Assembly (NCBI GenBank): GCA_035582835.1
Contig: JAYKAV010000666.1
Location: forward strand, 630,638-694,637
Origin: Phoebastria nigripes
Taxonomy: Eukaryota; Chordata; Aves; Procellariiformes; Diomedeidae
Length of the DNA stretch: 64,000 nucleotides
Direction of reading: 5' to 3'
Both the position numbers and the translations under genes were made by a program. How positions within the stretch are numbered: the first letter of the stretch is position 1; each line of letters starts with the position of its first letter. A model generated the notes under the pieces. It was not told the origin of the DNA, made no database searches, and worked only from the letters and a program-made list of their open reading frames with translations. Shown piece after piece: positions 49,251-62,000 of the stretch.

Positions 49251-49345
49251 AGGGTGCACGGGGACTATTGTGATTGTCTAATCTGACCTCCTGTGTAATA
49301 CAGGTCATAGTACTTTGCACAGTAATTCCTGCATCAGAGCAGATA
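49251..49345 (+). mobile_element. Probable ancient CR1/L3-type LINE 3' relic
   Basis: The run gtctaatctgacctcctgt, followed by an aatacaggtcatag stretch and an 'agtaattcctgcatca' stretch, resembles the 3' UTR start of old CR1/L3-type elements that I recall from turtle, crocodile and bird genomes. It is heavily diverged and lacks a recognisable 3' octamer end. The downstream boundary is unclear; similarity may continue towards 49460. This is recognition from memory without alignment, hence modest confidence. Confidence 0.4.
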
Positions 49346-51109
49346 AATTCTTTGGCTGTAGTGAACATTTTGTACTCAGTTTGATTGGTTTAAGCTGCCA
49401 CCTTATCCTAAATCTNGTATTAGTAATACCAATACTGTGAAGTATTTTCCTTATAATTTGTAATAACGTTGAACTTTTCACCTAAAGTTACTCAAAACAG
49501 CTTGCATGCCTTAATTAAACTTTAAGATATCACTATCTTAAAATGACAAGTCATGTATATCATTTCCAATATAGTTAATCAAGAATAGAATTTAAACTCG
49601 TAATCTTTTGGTTTAACTAATAATTCATAAAAACATTATTAGCTGAATCACTAACTAGTNTTGATTTTAGGCTGAAGAATCTGATCATAATTATAATAAG
49701 TTAATCTTGTCAGGTTTAAGAATTACTTAAAATTACAGTGAACCCAAACTGATATTTAAAGATATTTGCTACTTGAATACTGGGGTTCAAGTTCTCATTC
49801 TAAAATCTTTAGGTGTGCGACATTACATACTGCTGTGCATGTACAGACTGCCTTCATGCATAAGAGATCCCAAAGAACTTTAACAACTATGTTTATACAG
49901 GAAATCATCCATATATTATTTAATTGCAGCATTCATTCAGAAATGAAATGCNATAGCTGTCCAAGCCCTCAAAACTAAAAGTTTATTTTGGAAAAATGTA
50001 AAAATTATTTTATCCATATAAAATATCTGTTAGCATTAAAGTAGAAAAGATCAATTAATTATCAAGGGTAGGATTTTGCTAGGTCAGGGTTAATAGCTGA
50101 CCTCTTCAGAAATGGACTCTCTAATACCCCGTGACAGTTGAACTCTAAATCTTGTATCTCATCTAAAAGATCCATCGGTAGGACAGATAATCTGACACCT
50201 AACTACTAAAAAGTAACCAAATAACAAAATTCCATTTTCCATTCAGTTTTCTTCCCTGTCGTAAATTGGTCACCTGCTTTCAGTTAATGTCAAGATATTG
50301 TCAGTGTTTATTACAGTTNTGGTGTCTATACAGACAAACTGAGATGGATTTAGCAATGGGGCAATGACTATAGTATAAATGAAAAATACTGTGTTCTAAA
50401 TCTGGTCTCTCTGGTAATAATTCAATGCTATAGTTTTATAGGAAGCAATATGCAATATCTCTCGTCACTGAAATATTTTGCTATCGTACTATTTTTTATG
50501 TTTATAAAGGTAGTTGTCAACTAGAGACCAATGAGCCGTAGGGACCCATAGGTATACAAGTACAGTGAGCAGATATTCTTTGCTCTATTCAGACAGACAC
50601 CTGGCAGAGAATAAACACATAACATGCAAGTAAAAAAAATAAAGCCATTGACACCACCAAATGTCATATTAATGCCATTATTAATATTCTGCTGGGTTTA
50701 TTTGGAGGGAGAGGAACTTAAAGGATAAGCTAAATTAAGGCAAAACCAGGAAAAAAGTATTGAGCACAAAAGGATGCTGGCAATGGGGCAACAGGGAAGA
50801 TAACATATGCATTAAGTGAAAATGAGGTAGGGACTAAGAAAGGGAGAAGGTTGGAGCATACTGCACAAGGCAGGGGAATACTGGCCAAACCTATAGGAAG
50901 TTTTCTTATTGTCTGACTCTCCCTACTTTGGCTGCTTCTGCATCTTTTCCTACTATTTTGAGGTCTAGCTAGGTCTGGCTAGTTTAATCTTCCCTTTTTC
51001 CTCTCCCTTCTTGGGTCCTTGTCCTATGGAATATACATAGGCCTAGCAAAAACAGTCTCTGGTTTGGCTGCTTCTGCTAAAATCCAGGCTACTAATTTCT
51101 GGGGAAATC

Positions 51110-51126
51110 TTTTTTTTTTTTTTTTT
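51110..51126. repeat. Poly-T run (17 T)
   Basis: An uninterrupted T run within the 51019-51399 opening. It is the source of the phenylalanine string in that translation and shows that the opening is unlikely to be a real gene. Confidence 0.9.
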
Positions 51127-53786
51127 GTGAAGGGCTTTGCAACTCTGAATATATTTGTGGGTGTGGGTAGGAAGCATTACCTCATCTCTGCTTGGCTTGC
51201 AGTCACCAGAGTTCTCAATACACTGAAGAATTCAGTTCGGGCTCTGTACCCAAAAGTACATCTCTCATGTCTAGTGAAAGTAAAAATAGAGGAATATCAA
51301 CTCCACCGTGGATTGGACTTGTTACCCTGCGGTTTGGGGATTTTTTTTGCAAGAAATAATTTATTCACTGCTGAATTAAAATTATGGTTGAATCTTTGAT
51401 CAAGGTTGTGCCTAACTTTCCATTCTTGTGGCAAGCTACTGAAAATGTAATAGCAAGGCAAATCTGGTGTTAACCAAATTCCTTCGACTTAGTTTAGCCC
51501 TGTAAGTCAGGGATCTTCCATGCTGTTAGTAACATGTTAAAGTGGCTTTTCCATTTAGCCAGGTAAATTTTTCCATACTATTTTCTTTCTAACAGAAAGG
51601 AATCCGTGATAGAAATGTTCAACCACCCTTCCTCTGTAGCTAACTTCCAATCGGGATCTTTGCTTGTAGCAACTTCTATTTAAAAAGTATATTGAGCTGT
51701 AGAGGGCTACTTTAGTGAAGATAAACTGTGTGGCAGGTGACCTACGATTTTATACAACTCAAACGTGTCAACAGCATTTAAAATGCTAGATGATCTTAGC
51801 TTTACCATCCATTTTGCCAAAAAACAGAATAAGTTAGACTGGGCAGAAGTCTGGGTTTCTGTGGCTAGATTTCTGCCAGTGTCTTGCTGGGGATCATACA
51901 GGAGATCTCTATCACAGTACTGGAAAAACTGGAGTTTCTAAATCCCGGCTGAGTATCTTATTATTGGGCCCATTCTCTATTGGAATAATTTCTTGAGAAG
52001 ATTCATCGGAGAACAATGTAGATATGTGTGAAAAGTGAACAGGGTGATAGTGATTAGGGTCCAAATAAGGAAAATAAATTACCTAAATGAAGGTATCTGT
52101 GATGAGCTAGAGGCATAAATAGTGAATGTAGGAAAAGGGAACGTTCTGAGGTGATAGTTTTTGCAGTGGAAATTACATACAGCAGGAGTTATGTTAAGAG
52201 TGAACTATTAGATCTCCTTGGGCTGGAAGGTTTTTGTGACTATTTTACAAGGCTAGATTAAATTTAAATATATATTAATCTTCTAGTTCCCACCATCATG
52301 TAAAATAATTCAATAAATAACAGTTAACTAATTACTTATTTTTTAACTTATTTTTAACGTTTCATCATCAAATAGATCTACTTTCTGCAGTCCAAAGGTC
52401 AGATTTAGAATACAGATTACCACTTGTAATCAGGCTTGAGTTCTCAAAAGACCTCACCTTCCATTGCTAAGTGACTGTGATGAAGCTGCATTCAATGAAA
52501 CTGAGCATGGACATAGTCTGAAATCTGGATGTAAATGTTTTGTTTGGATTCTTTAGTTTTCCCCTGTGCCACTGCAGGAAAAGGACATACGCTACGAAAG
52601 CCTGTGGTCTCCAGGAACACTGCTCTGCTGCTAAAAACAATTACAGGGAATGGTTGCTGGGCAATCAGCCGTCAAGTAAACTGAGATCCCTTAGCTTTCC
52701 CATACTTACCTTGATTAATGATTTAGCTAGTCATAAAATACAGTGTATTTGTAATTTAGATAGAATACTTAATGTTTTTCAGGGGAAATAAAAAATGTGT
52801 CTCATCTGTAACAGCCTTGAAATTGTTGAAATAGGCTGTAATTAATATTATAAATAAAATCAAATTGATATAAATCTCTAGTATGTTTTAATGGCAAAAC
52901 CTTTTACATTTACCATGACAAATAATACAGAAAGTATCAAACTTGTCATCATGTGTAGTTCTTTCAGTTGACACTCTATGATTTTTTTTTTTTTAAAACA
53001 GGTTACCTGCTTCTCAATTATTTGTTTTCAGCAACAACAACGTCTGATCCAACTTTAATTAGCATTCATAGGTGGCTTTCCATGTGCTTGCATAGCACAA
53101 GTATTGAGTCTGAGAGTCAAATGCTACTCAAAAAAGCCAAGCTATAATGTTATAGGAAATATTTCTCAAATTTCTTTTCTTCTTTGGTTTAGCCACATAG
53201 TGTCTAAGTATCTTGTTGTTAACAGGGAAATATGGAGCAGTTTCTTTCAAACCGAGCAGAGACATTCTTTCGAAATAAATAGTAATATACCAAGGTAATG
53301 CCTTTGGTATTCCATTTGAACAAATGTAAAAGGCATAGCCAAATCTATCTGTACCAAGTTCTATAAATATACTAAAAGATAGAAGAATGGTAACCACATA
53401 CATGAGACACAAATTGCCTTCAAAGTGTCCATGTAAATTTTCTCACAAAAATATGAAAGTGACATTCATTCACAATGTCAGAAGAATATTATTTTTATGC
53501 TTTGGCTCTACAGGCTTAACACATGCACTAACTTCTTTATGATTTGTTCTATCTTAGGGCTATTTTCAGCATAATCTTTTTATGGGGCTATATTATGTAT
53601 AAAAATATAGTTTTCTTGACATAAAACATATGTTCATAGGACCATAAAAATGCTCCTTCTTTTGGGTGCCCAGGACCATTAAAAATGTCTAAATTATTAA
53701 AAGACAAAACATTTTCTTTTGAAGTTGGGAAAAGAGTTTCAAAGTTACCTCTATTTTTAAATTATTCTTTCTTCTTAGAGACCAAG

Positions 53787-53832
53787 AGCTAAGTTTAGCT
53801 AGTGCTTAGCTTAGCTAGCTAAGTTTAGCTAG
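53787..53832. repeat. TAGC/TTAGCTAG-rich repeat cluster
   Basis: agctaagtttagctag occurs twice, at 53787-53802 and again ending at 53832, separated by tgcttagcttagct. Together they form a small internally repetitive and partly palindromic cluster. It was probably produced by local slippage. Confidence 0.8.
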
Positions 53833-53883
53833 ATGCATTCATGCCATTGCAAGAGTGCTACACCTACATAATGCAAACAGGTN

Positions 53884-53915
53884 CATATATATATGTGTGT
53901 GTGTACATGTATATA
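53884..53915. repeat. TA/TG compound microsatellite
   Basis: The tract catatatatatgtgtgtgtg followed by tacatgtatata. It lies about 50 bp after the TAGC cluster and is preceded by an ambiguous base at 53883, which fits length uncertainty in the assembly. Confidence 0.85.
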
Positions 53916-56900
53916 CTCTTTTTATAACCTTCAGAAAAAAGATTAACTACTTTAAATCATTCAATTTTAGGTCTTTTATACACTTATGAGAATTTGCTGT
54001 TTATTTATCTACTTCCTTAAAAATATCAGACGTTTTGCAAACACATTTTAAGACAAAGTCTTTCTTGTGAAATAATTGCAACCAAAGTGGACAATATGCT
54101 GAAGAAAAATGAGAAAACGGGAAATAGCNAAAATCAAGCAGGCGATGATTTCCATATATTTCTTAATTTTTTTTTTTCCACAGTTAAGTATTATGTTATC
54201 ACTAATAAGTTAAAAATCCTTAATGATTAATTCATTCCATCCTATACAGAGGATAGATATTTATTGAACATCTTAAAAAAACAACATATTTCATTTATTA
54301 AGTATATAACAAGCTTCAGAACAGGTAGTAGTAGAACTACCTGATAGCTTTTGGACAAGTAGTAGTAGCATTGTGTTTGAAGATCAGTGAAGAGCAATTC
54401 CTTTTTGTCACAAATGAAGTTCTGCCTTTGAGTTTCCATTGTATGACACCGAGGACCAGAAGAAATACACGTTTTAGTATTATAGTTGCCTCATAATTTC
54501 ATACAAGGAGTTTTCCATTTGATATGCATCAAAGAAAATCTATTACTAGCTTAGGAATCAAATTCTTCTTATTGTTTAATGTTTTCATTTTTCTCCAGTA
54601 TTAACCAAAGCAGTTGGACAAGATTGTTCCAGCTAAGAGGAAAAGTCAGTAATGAAGGCAGGAGTTTCTTAGTAATCTTGTTTAATTGATAACAAAATGA
54701 CACAGTATCTTCTTTAATTCTGCTTTTCAGAGGAAAAAAAAAGAAACTGTGCCTTCTTTATAAATAAATTGGTTTTGGTTTGCATCAAAGGAACACCTGA
54801 ATTCTTTGCTCTTTTTACCTCCTGAGGCACCACATCAAGACCTCTCATATACTACCTACCTGCTTATACTGAAAAGGGGAGTGTTATTTAATGACCTTTT
54901 AATTTATACTTTATTCAATGAACATGATCTAAGAAACAGACAACAAAAGCTCTGCTGAGCTATGTCAGAGTTAAGGATTGCGTACTCATCTTCAAGAAAT
55001 TGCAGAGAAATAAAATTTATTCTTCTTTAGCTTTTGCGTCAAAGCAGTGCAGCTGCAGAACCTGTTTCATCCTATCTTAATGATTCTTCCATTCCGTTTC
55101 CTAGAAATAAGACTTGCCCTACCTACATTTGCTGTTAGGAGGCTTTTCCTATCAGCTGGGTGAGCTACCTCTCCCTCTGCTACTAGGTAGCTAGCTGGTT
55201 TGGGATTCATGGCCTCAGAGTTCCTACCTCGGTTCCTGCCACAATCGTATGAGTCTCAGCATGAGTCCCTCTGTCACTGGAAGAATCTGGCTTTAATGAC
55301 ACTTCCATTGGCATATTGCGCAAAAGCTGGTTCCCAGAGCGGGCAATGACTGCAGGCAGAAGTACCGGTAGCCTGTCCTCCCAACAGCTGAGGTTTTTTG
55401 TGAGAGCTGGCCAGTCGTATAAGGGCTTAGGAACTTTTTCCAGTTTCATTTGTCAACGTGCAGTATATATTATGTGAATTTAGTAAAAGAAATTTTAAGC
55501 AAAAAGGGCTGCAGCTTGGNTTTTTAGTGGTTTTTGTTGTAGATATATAGAGTTCAGCATAGTGAGAATGAAAAATATTTTTAAATCGTTTGAATTTTAT
55601 TTTTACAATAACAGTTTATAAAAAGAGAGAAAGCATACTGTAAATTAAACTCCTACATATACACTACTAAAATTCTCTGCTTGCAGAGCTTTCATCTAGT
55701 TTAAGTCTTCTCAAAAATGTCTTGAAATTCTGCAAATAAACCAACATTCTTTAACAAGAATTAAATCATAACAGGCAAAGAAAATCATTTTAAATAATAC
55801 CATTCATCTTCGTGTTCTTAGAGAAATGGTATCTGAAACTGGTTTCTTACACAGAAAGCATTTTCTGCACCCTGTAGTGTCAAAATGCAACAGCTAAAAT
55901 AATGATTTGATTTTATACACAGACCAGTAAATAATCCGTAGCTGTATTTCTGCTGTGTTCTTCAAATTTCCTATTAGTTCTTTTGATTATGTCCATCTTT
56001 TTTTCTCATGTGTTATACTTGAAGTGAAAAAAAGGCAAATAAAACCAAATCCTTTCCTAGAGCATAAACTGGTATTACTGTTCTTGTCTGTCACTCAATA
56101 TGAGAAACGAATAACTTCCTTCTACCATTAAAGTGACTTTCAACTAATTGCTCGGCAGAAATTTATGGGCAGGGTGAAGGCCACAAGCTAGCTTTGTGTC
56201 ATACAGATTAGATGTTTCCTGAAAAAAGAGGGAAAGTACTGCCACAAAGGCAAATATGATCTTGATTTGATGATTTACTTCCTGTATTTATAAAAACCTG
56301 TATTTTAATACCTGAACACAGAAAATATTAAATTGGGCAAAATAATAATAAAGTCATTTTGATTAGCAACAGGGAGACAGTATTATCATTTCTGATGTTC
56401 AGTATTTTATTAGGACANATTAGGTGAGCGTTTCATGCACTTAAATAATGTTTATGTCTCCTTTTAATGAGGCAGATATCTTAATTTCATTATTCTTTGT
56501 GTAGTTTCCAATTCCTTTTATTTTTATGTCTTTCTTGTTACAACAAAATGAAAAAATAACTTTATGAAGTAGGAGATAGACTTCAGTTTCATTCCATTTG
56601 CTTGCCTTGGTTTTTTGTGCAATGGAATAAATCTGTTTTCTCTGTTCATATTTCTGTGCAGACTCCTCACAAGAAAAATCCTTCAATATAATCCTAAGAG
56701 TAGTTCTCTTGTTCACCTTGAAAGAAAACAAATCAGTAGGAGGCTGGTCCAAAAAACTTTAGTTGTCAGTTCAGCTTCCTAATAAAGCCTCTTCAGATCC
56801 TCAACCTGTTTCTGTGTCTGATTGTCCTAAAATATAGAGTGTTCTTTGACCTGGTCTCACCTCAAGTTAGCAGCTAGAATCTAGATTTTTAAAAAGGCAT

Positions 56901-58950
56901 GAAATATCCAAGAAACATAAGAGACATTCATCAGTGAGAGAGACCAATAAGGCTCCTCCTGTTTCCTGATTAAAAAGACACATATGCTATGCCAGTGGCA
57001 TTCTTCAGCAATCTTCAGTGAGTAAAGACCTAGAAATTAGCTGCTCAAAGTAACTCCAGTCGTATGTAGAAACATTCATTTTGGTTTGCACTTCTATTTC
57101 ATCCCCAAATTAATGTAACATGAAAGAAACATATGAAAAGCAAATTATATTTCATTTCATTCTAGTAACTTATTTTCAGTGTGAAAAAGATTGATAAGAG
57201 TATGGAAAAAAATCTGAGTGATTACACGTAGAGAAAGAAATACGTCAGAAATAAAGGGTATATAAAGGGAGCTATTGAAAGATTCGTATCTTACAAAATA
57301 TACTATGTGGNTGAGGATAAGAAAGAGTGAAGGATAGTTCAGGAATTTCTGTTTCATTTTCCAAAGCATATATTCAGCCTTCAGGCTAAAATACTGTATC
57401 TTGTAGATGGGTTTTTTGTCTTACTGCCTGTTGTTTAGGCTATAAAGTGTGACACTATGTCCCTTTTGGCTGAAAGAGGCAAAAGAAGGAAAAGTTTGAG
57501 TTCTTGTCCTTCTTAATGTTCTTAGGCTATCTTTTTAACAGAAAATGTGTTTTCTTGATTCAATATCAATTTTTTTTATGTCGTAAAATATGGAAGTGTA
57601 AAGGTGCCATTTTGATGGTGGAGACCCAACTAAGCAGCCCATGGTACTATGTGCCAGTCCGTAGAGGAGAAGCTTGGAAGAAAAGCACGTTGTCAATTTG
57701 TTTAGAAGAACAACTTTCTCTCCAAATCTTGCCTCTTTTCCTGAAAATTCACAGGGAAGTAGCTGTTGATACATTTACGCACAGCAGNCATCTTCCCAAC
57801 TAGTTCTACATCTTAAAAATAAATTCTGTATTATTTAATGAGTTCATTAGTGACAACAAATAAATTTCAGTCGATGTATTAAATTATACTTAAAATGCTT
57901 CAAAAATGTTCATTTCTGAGGTAGGGAAAGGACATGGGAACTGATTTCACCTTTTTTTATGGTTGGTGCTTATTTTCCCTTTTTACCTCTTCATGGTATC
58001 TTCTTCTTCTTAGCTAAAAGCCCAGTATCTCCAAAATTTTTTTTATTTTCAGATGTCCTGTGGAGGTGGATTTTCTTGGAGAAAGAGGCAGTTCTTTTTG
58101 AACTGGCTGACTTCATCTTTCCTGTCACATCTAATAAATACCTCTTGATATGTCAAAATAGACCTTGAGGTCCCAACGTGGCACTGACATCCCCAAGCAT
58201 AACTCCTCATCTTGTAGATCTCCTTGAGTTTAGTCGGTGGCTTTCTTCTGAAATCAATGATCATTTTTAGNCTAAAGTTTTTAAATCTATTTAATGTCAG
58301 TGTCTATTTTTAAGTAATTGATACATACTAAAAATGGTAGAAGTGTAAAGCAGCAAGAAGTATAGCACTCACTGATTAGTAAGTCACTGACTTTGAAAAT
58401 GCAAAGTAGGAGGAGCGCATAAGTTGAAGATTATAATTGTTTGCTGATAATAGGAATATGCAAATCTTGCAACACATTTACTGTACTTTTTTTCCTTCAA
58501 TCTCTTGTGACTTGTATATGAGTATAGTTTGGGAATGGGAGGTTTAACCAAAATATAGTGTCAACTACTTAAAAAGAATGAAATCCATAGTACGTTATTT
58601 GGGAAGATTTTTTTTACTACCTTGGTAATAATTGAGTATTTCTTTGAAACAGTTGGTTTCTTAATGTGTTCTTTATGTTCTCTACTTCCTTGGAGTTATC
58701 CAGGTTCTCTGTAAGTTCTGCTATCCTTAACACACTGGAGAAAAAGGAGAGATAATGAGCCAAGATAAACATGTGAAAACTTTCTCAGGTTAGAAGCTCC
58801 AGCATTTGGCAGTGCATGCCCTACTTAGCAATGTCTCACTGTGTATGTGATAAGATTGTTTTAGGCTCTTCATGACTCACTACTCAGTTTTTCAAAGCTT
58901 CAGATATTTATGTTATACCGAGAGGGAGGAAAAGTCCTACATAATTAGCT

Positions 58951-59041
58951 CTGTTTACTTTGATTAATAATTTTACTCATATACTAAGTGAAAAGTTCTG
59001 TTTATTTTGATTAATAATTTTACCTATATACTAAGTGAAAG
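58951..59041. repeat. Imperfect 47-bp tandem duplication (2 copies)
   Basis: The unit beginning ctgtttactttgattaataa (58951-58997) is repeated from 58998 as ctgtttattttgattaataa. About three substitutions are seen across the 42-44 aligned bases. The divergence shows it is older than the 23-bp duplication at 5253. No gene or known repeat is involved. Confidence 0.88.
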
Positions 59042-62000
59042 TATTTTTCCTNAGGTGACATAGCTAGAGCAAAATTTTTCCTTTTTCATGTCCAATTTGT
59101 TTAACTTCTATTAAGAAGGACGTTCTTTTTCCAGCAATTACTCCATCTCTTACTTTTTTCAGTTCCTAAAAAGAAAGGACTGCATAATACCAGAGTGTAT
59201 ACNCTGACTAGCATAACTTATTTTGCTAAAAATAGTAAGTTGGAATTTCTTACCTGGACTCAACTATTTAGCAAGAGTTGTGCCAAAGTTTATAAGGAAG
59301 TTCAGGGCTGGAGTGCAAAGCAGGAAGATGGGTGGTGAACTGGATTTCTAATGCTGATATTTAGTTGGAATGTTAACTTTTTTTAACCCGATATCCTGTA
59401 TAGTACCTGGCAGTTATTTTTAAAGTGACAGATTTTTGGCAACTACCTGATGTTTCTGAGGCTGTGATATGTAATAGTAACAGAGAAGGAATGATTCTTT
59501 CAGATGTAGGATCTTCTAACAAATTCAAATAAAATAAACAAGCTGTTTGCTTCAGTAAAACTAGTTTAGATTCTAAAATCAGGCTCTCAGTTGCTATGTG
59601 GTACTGGTGAAAATATTCTTCTATTTTGTTTTTATTATGCTTGAGTTGATATATTCTTGAATGGAGTCCAATCCTTCCAGCAAAGGTGTTTTCCTAGTGT
59701 ACTTTTGGGTGCAAGTTGTATTTTCCCAGAGTAACTCATCTAGCTTGTAATAATAAATGGCTTCATAGAATTTACAGAGTTAATGTAAAAATAGAAAATT
59801 TAAGTCTTGGCATCACCCAAGCAGCTTTTAGGATTGCAAAGAGAATAAAATACGTGCTGAAATTCTCACAGGGTTTGGCTGAATTGAACTATATGTGCAC
59901 GTTAGGCTACATAGACCTTTAGAATTTTAGATTTGCTTATAAAGTAGGAAATGATGCATCATCCAAAATGTATTGTGCACTATAATTGTGCTGTGGTTAA
60001 TTCACATTAAGTTTCAATTAGACAAGAATGTGACAGGACCACTTAATTAGTCAATAAATATCTGTCGCTGGAAGTTGACAACCTGGAAAGTAGTCTGCTT
60101 TGGCGGTTGTTATCCAGCACAAGTTCTGTCAGGCAGTATGTGTCATTAGGTGTTGTGCAAGACCTCACCTTAAAGTGGAACACTTAAGAGTAAATGGTTT
60201 TAACTTTGATTCTCATTCTGCTGTTAACAATGTTGACAAGAAGGGTGGAATTTTTTAATAAGAAAAAATAAAATTATAGAAGTCTTAAGTAACAAGCAGT
60301 CTGTGTTGTCTATGTCATATTATGTAACGTATCACACTATCTTTTTCCTCTACGTATGATGTGTGATATGCTTAAGACTTAATCACCCAAAGTTGTTAAG
60401 TAGAAATTAATTAAAAGTGTGTAATGATGTGTTTCTTAGAAATAATTGGTGTGATTAAAAATCCAACTTTAATAACACAACGGCATCAAAAAGCTTTTCA
60501 TTCATTTTCCTTATATTTGTTTTTTTTAAAAAATAAAAATACTGGTTTTTAAAACTATATTGCATTAATTTAGATAATTACATTTTCCTTCTGAAAAAAT
60601 ATTAGTGCCCGCCTATTTTTCATCCTGCATGTACATAATTACAGTCATATGAAATAAAGTTAGAAGCACACGACCTCTTCATAAGTAAGGATTTTAATAA
60701 TAGATCTTGATTCTTAAATCTGTGCTGTCTCAGTTAATGAGTAGTGGGAACTCCCCTAGGTAAAATTTTAAAAAATAAGCATTGACTGTAACTGTCTTTT
60801 CCTTTTTTGTTTATATTTGTTGGAGAGCTGCCCTGCTATCTGTTTAAAGACACATGCTATAACAGTCGTATTTAATGTTGAAATATATTGTCATTGTTCT
60901 TTGCAGTTTTTCAATGATAAGTTATAGTTGTGGTTTTGCTTTTTGGGGTTTTTACATGAGTGGAGATGCCTTCACCTCACAGGCTTTGCATGCAATGTAT
61001 TATACCTTTTGCAAATGCACTTTCGAAGTGCTGATCTCTAGTGGGGATTTTTTGCCTGTGTTGCCATATTCTTCTTAGGTAAGCAGTCTCACGACTTCAG
61101 GAAGTGGCCCACACATGCTGGAAGACACCTTAGAGAGGTGCTGGTGGTATTCAGGAGAAGCATGACTGCTCTAGGGGTGAGGTGGACTCAGCTTTAACAA
61201 GTGCTAGAAAACATTCATCTGGTTAGAGCTGTCTAAAGCCAAGGGCAGTAGTCCTCAAAGTCACCAATGACTGAAACTACAATACGTCTGACTCTGCATC
61301 AAGTCCACCTGTTCTCGAAGAGGTCATTGCCATGGCCATAAGTATATGGGACTAGCTATCCATTTACTCTTCTCACCAATAATTGTGGCTGTTACTGGCC
61401 CTGGAATGGAAGGAAGAAAGGTAGCAGAGGAGGAAGAGGCAAGGCTGAAATTGCTCGAAACTCTCCGTTATTTATGGAGTTGCTCTGCCTATTAGGATTG
61501 TGAACTCGAGAAACACATACATCCTTCACTGGTGTGATCTTTTTTTTCCCCCTGATAGATAAGGACATGGCAGCTACTTCATTCTCTCCTCATCAGACCG
61601 TGTGTGCAGAAGCTGGGGAATAGAAGAGGACACAAGGAAATAGCTGGCTGGTTTCCTTCCTTGCCTTGAAGGATATTTTAAGGAGGGTGTAGCATCAAGT
61701 GGGATGAAACAGCAATACATTTATAAAGGGGGTGTTGGAGGATTAAGAAGAGGTTAGTGAATGGGGATGTATTGAAATGAAATAACTACATACAGAATTT
61801 AGCATACAGTGAAAAGAATGGAACGTCATCAATGTTCTAGGTGAAAGTATTAACTTAGTGCTAAAGAAACTATCATGAAGAATAAGGAGAAGCAGTTAGA
61901 TAATTAGAAATAAAAAACTGAGACCTAGACTAGTAGCAACAAAGTGTTCCTCATAGAAGCTACATGCAGAAGATTCATTTCATTTACATCTCTGAAGAAA

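Noticed and set aside
51019..51399. 126-codon plus-strand ORF
   Set aside because: It contains a phenylalanine run from a 17-T homopolymer, has no recognisable domain, and sits in ordinary AT-rich DNA.
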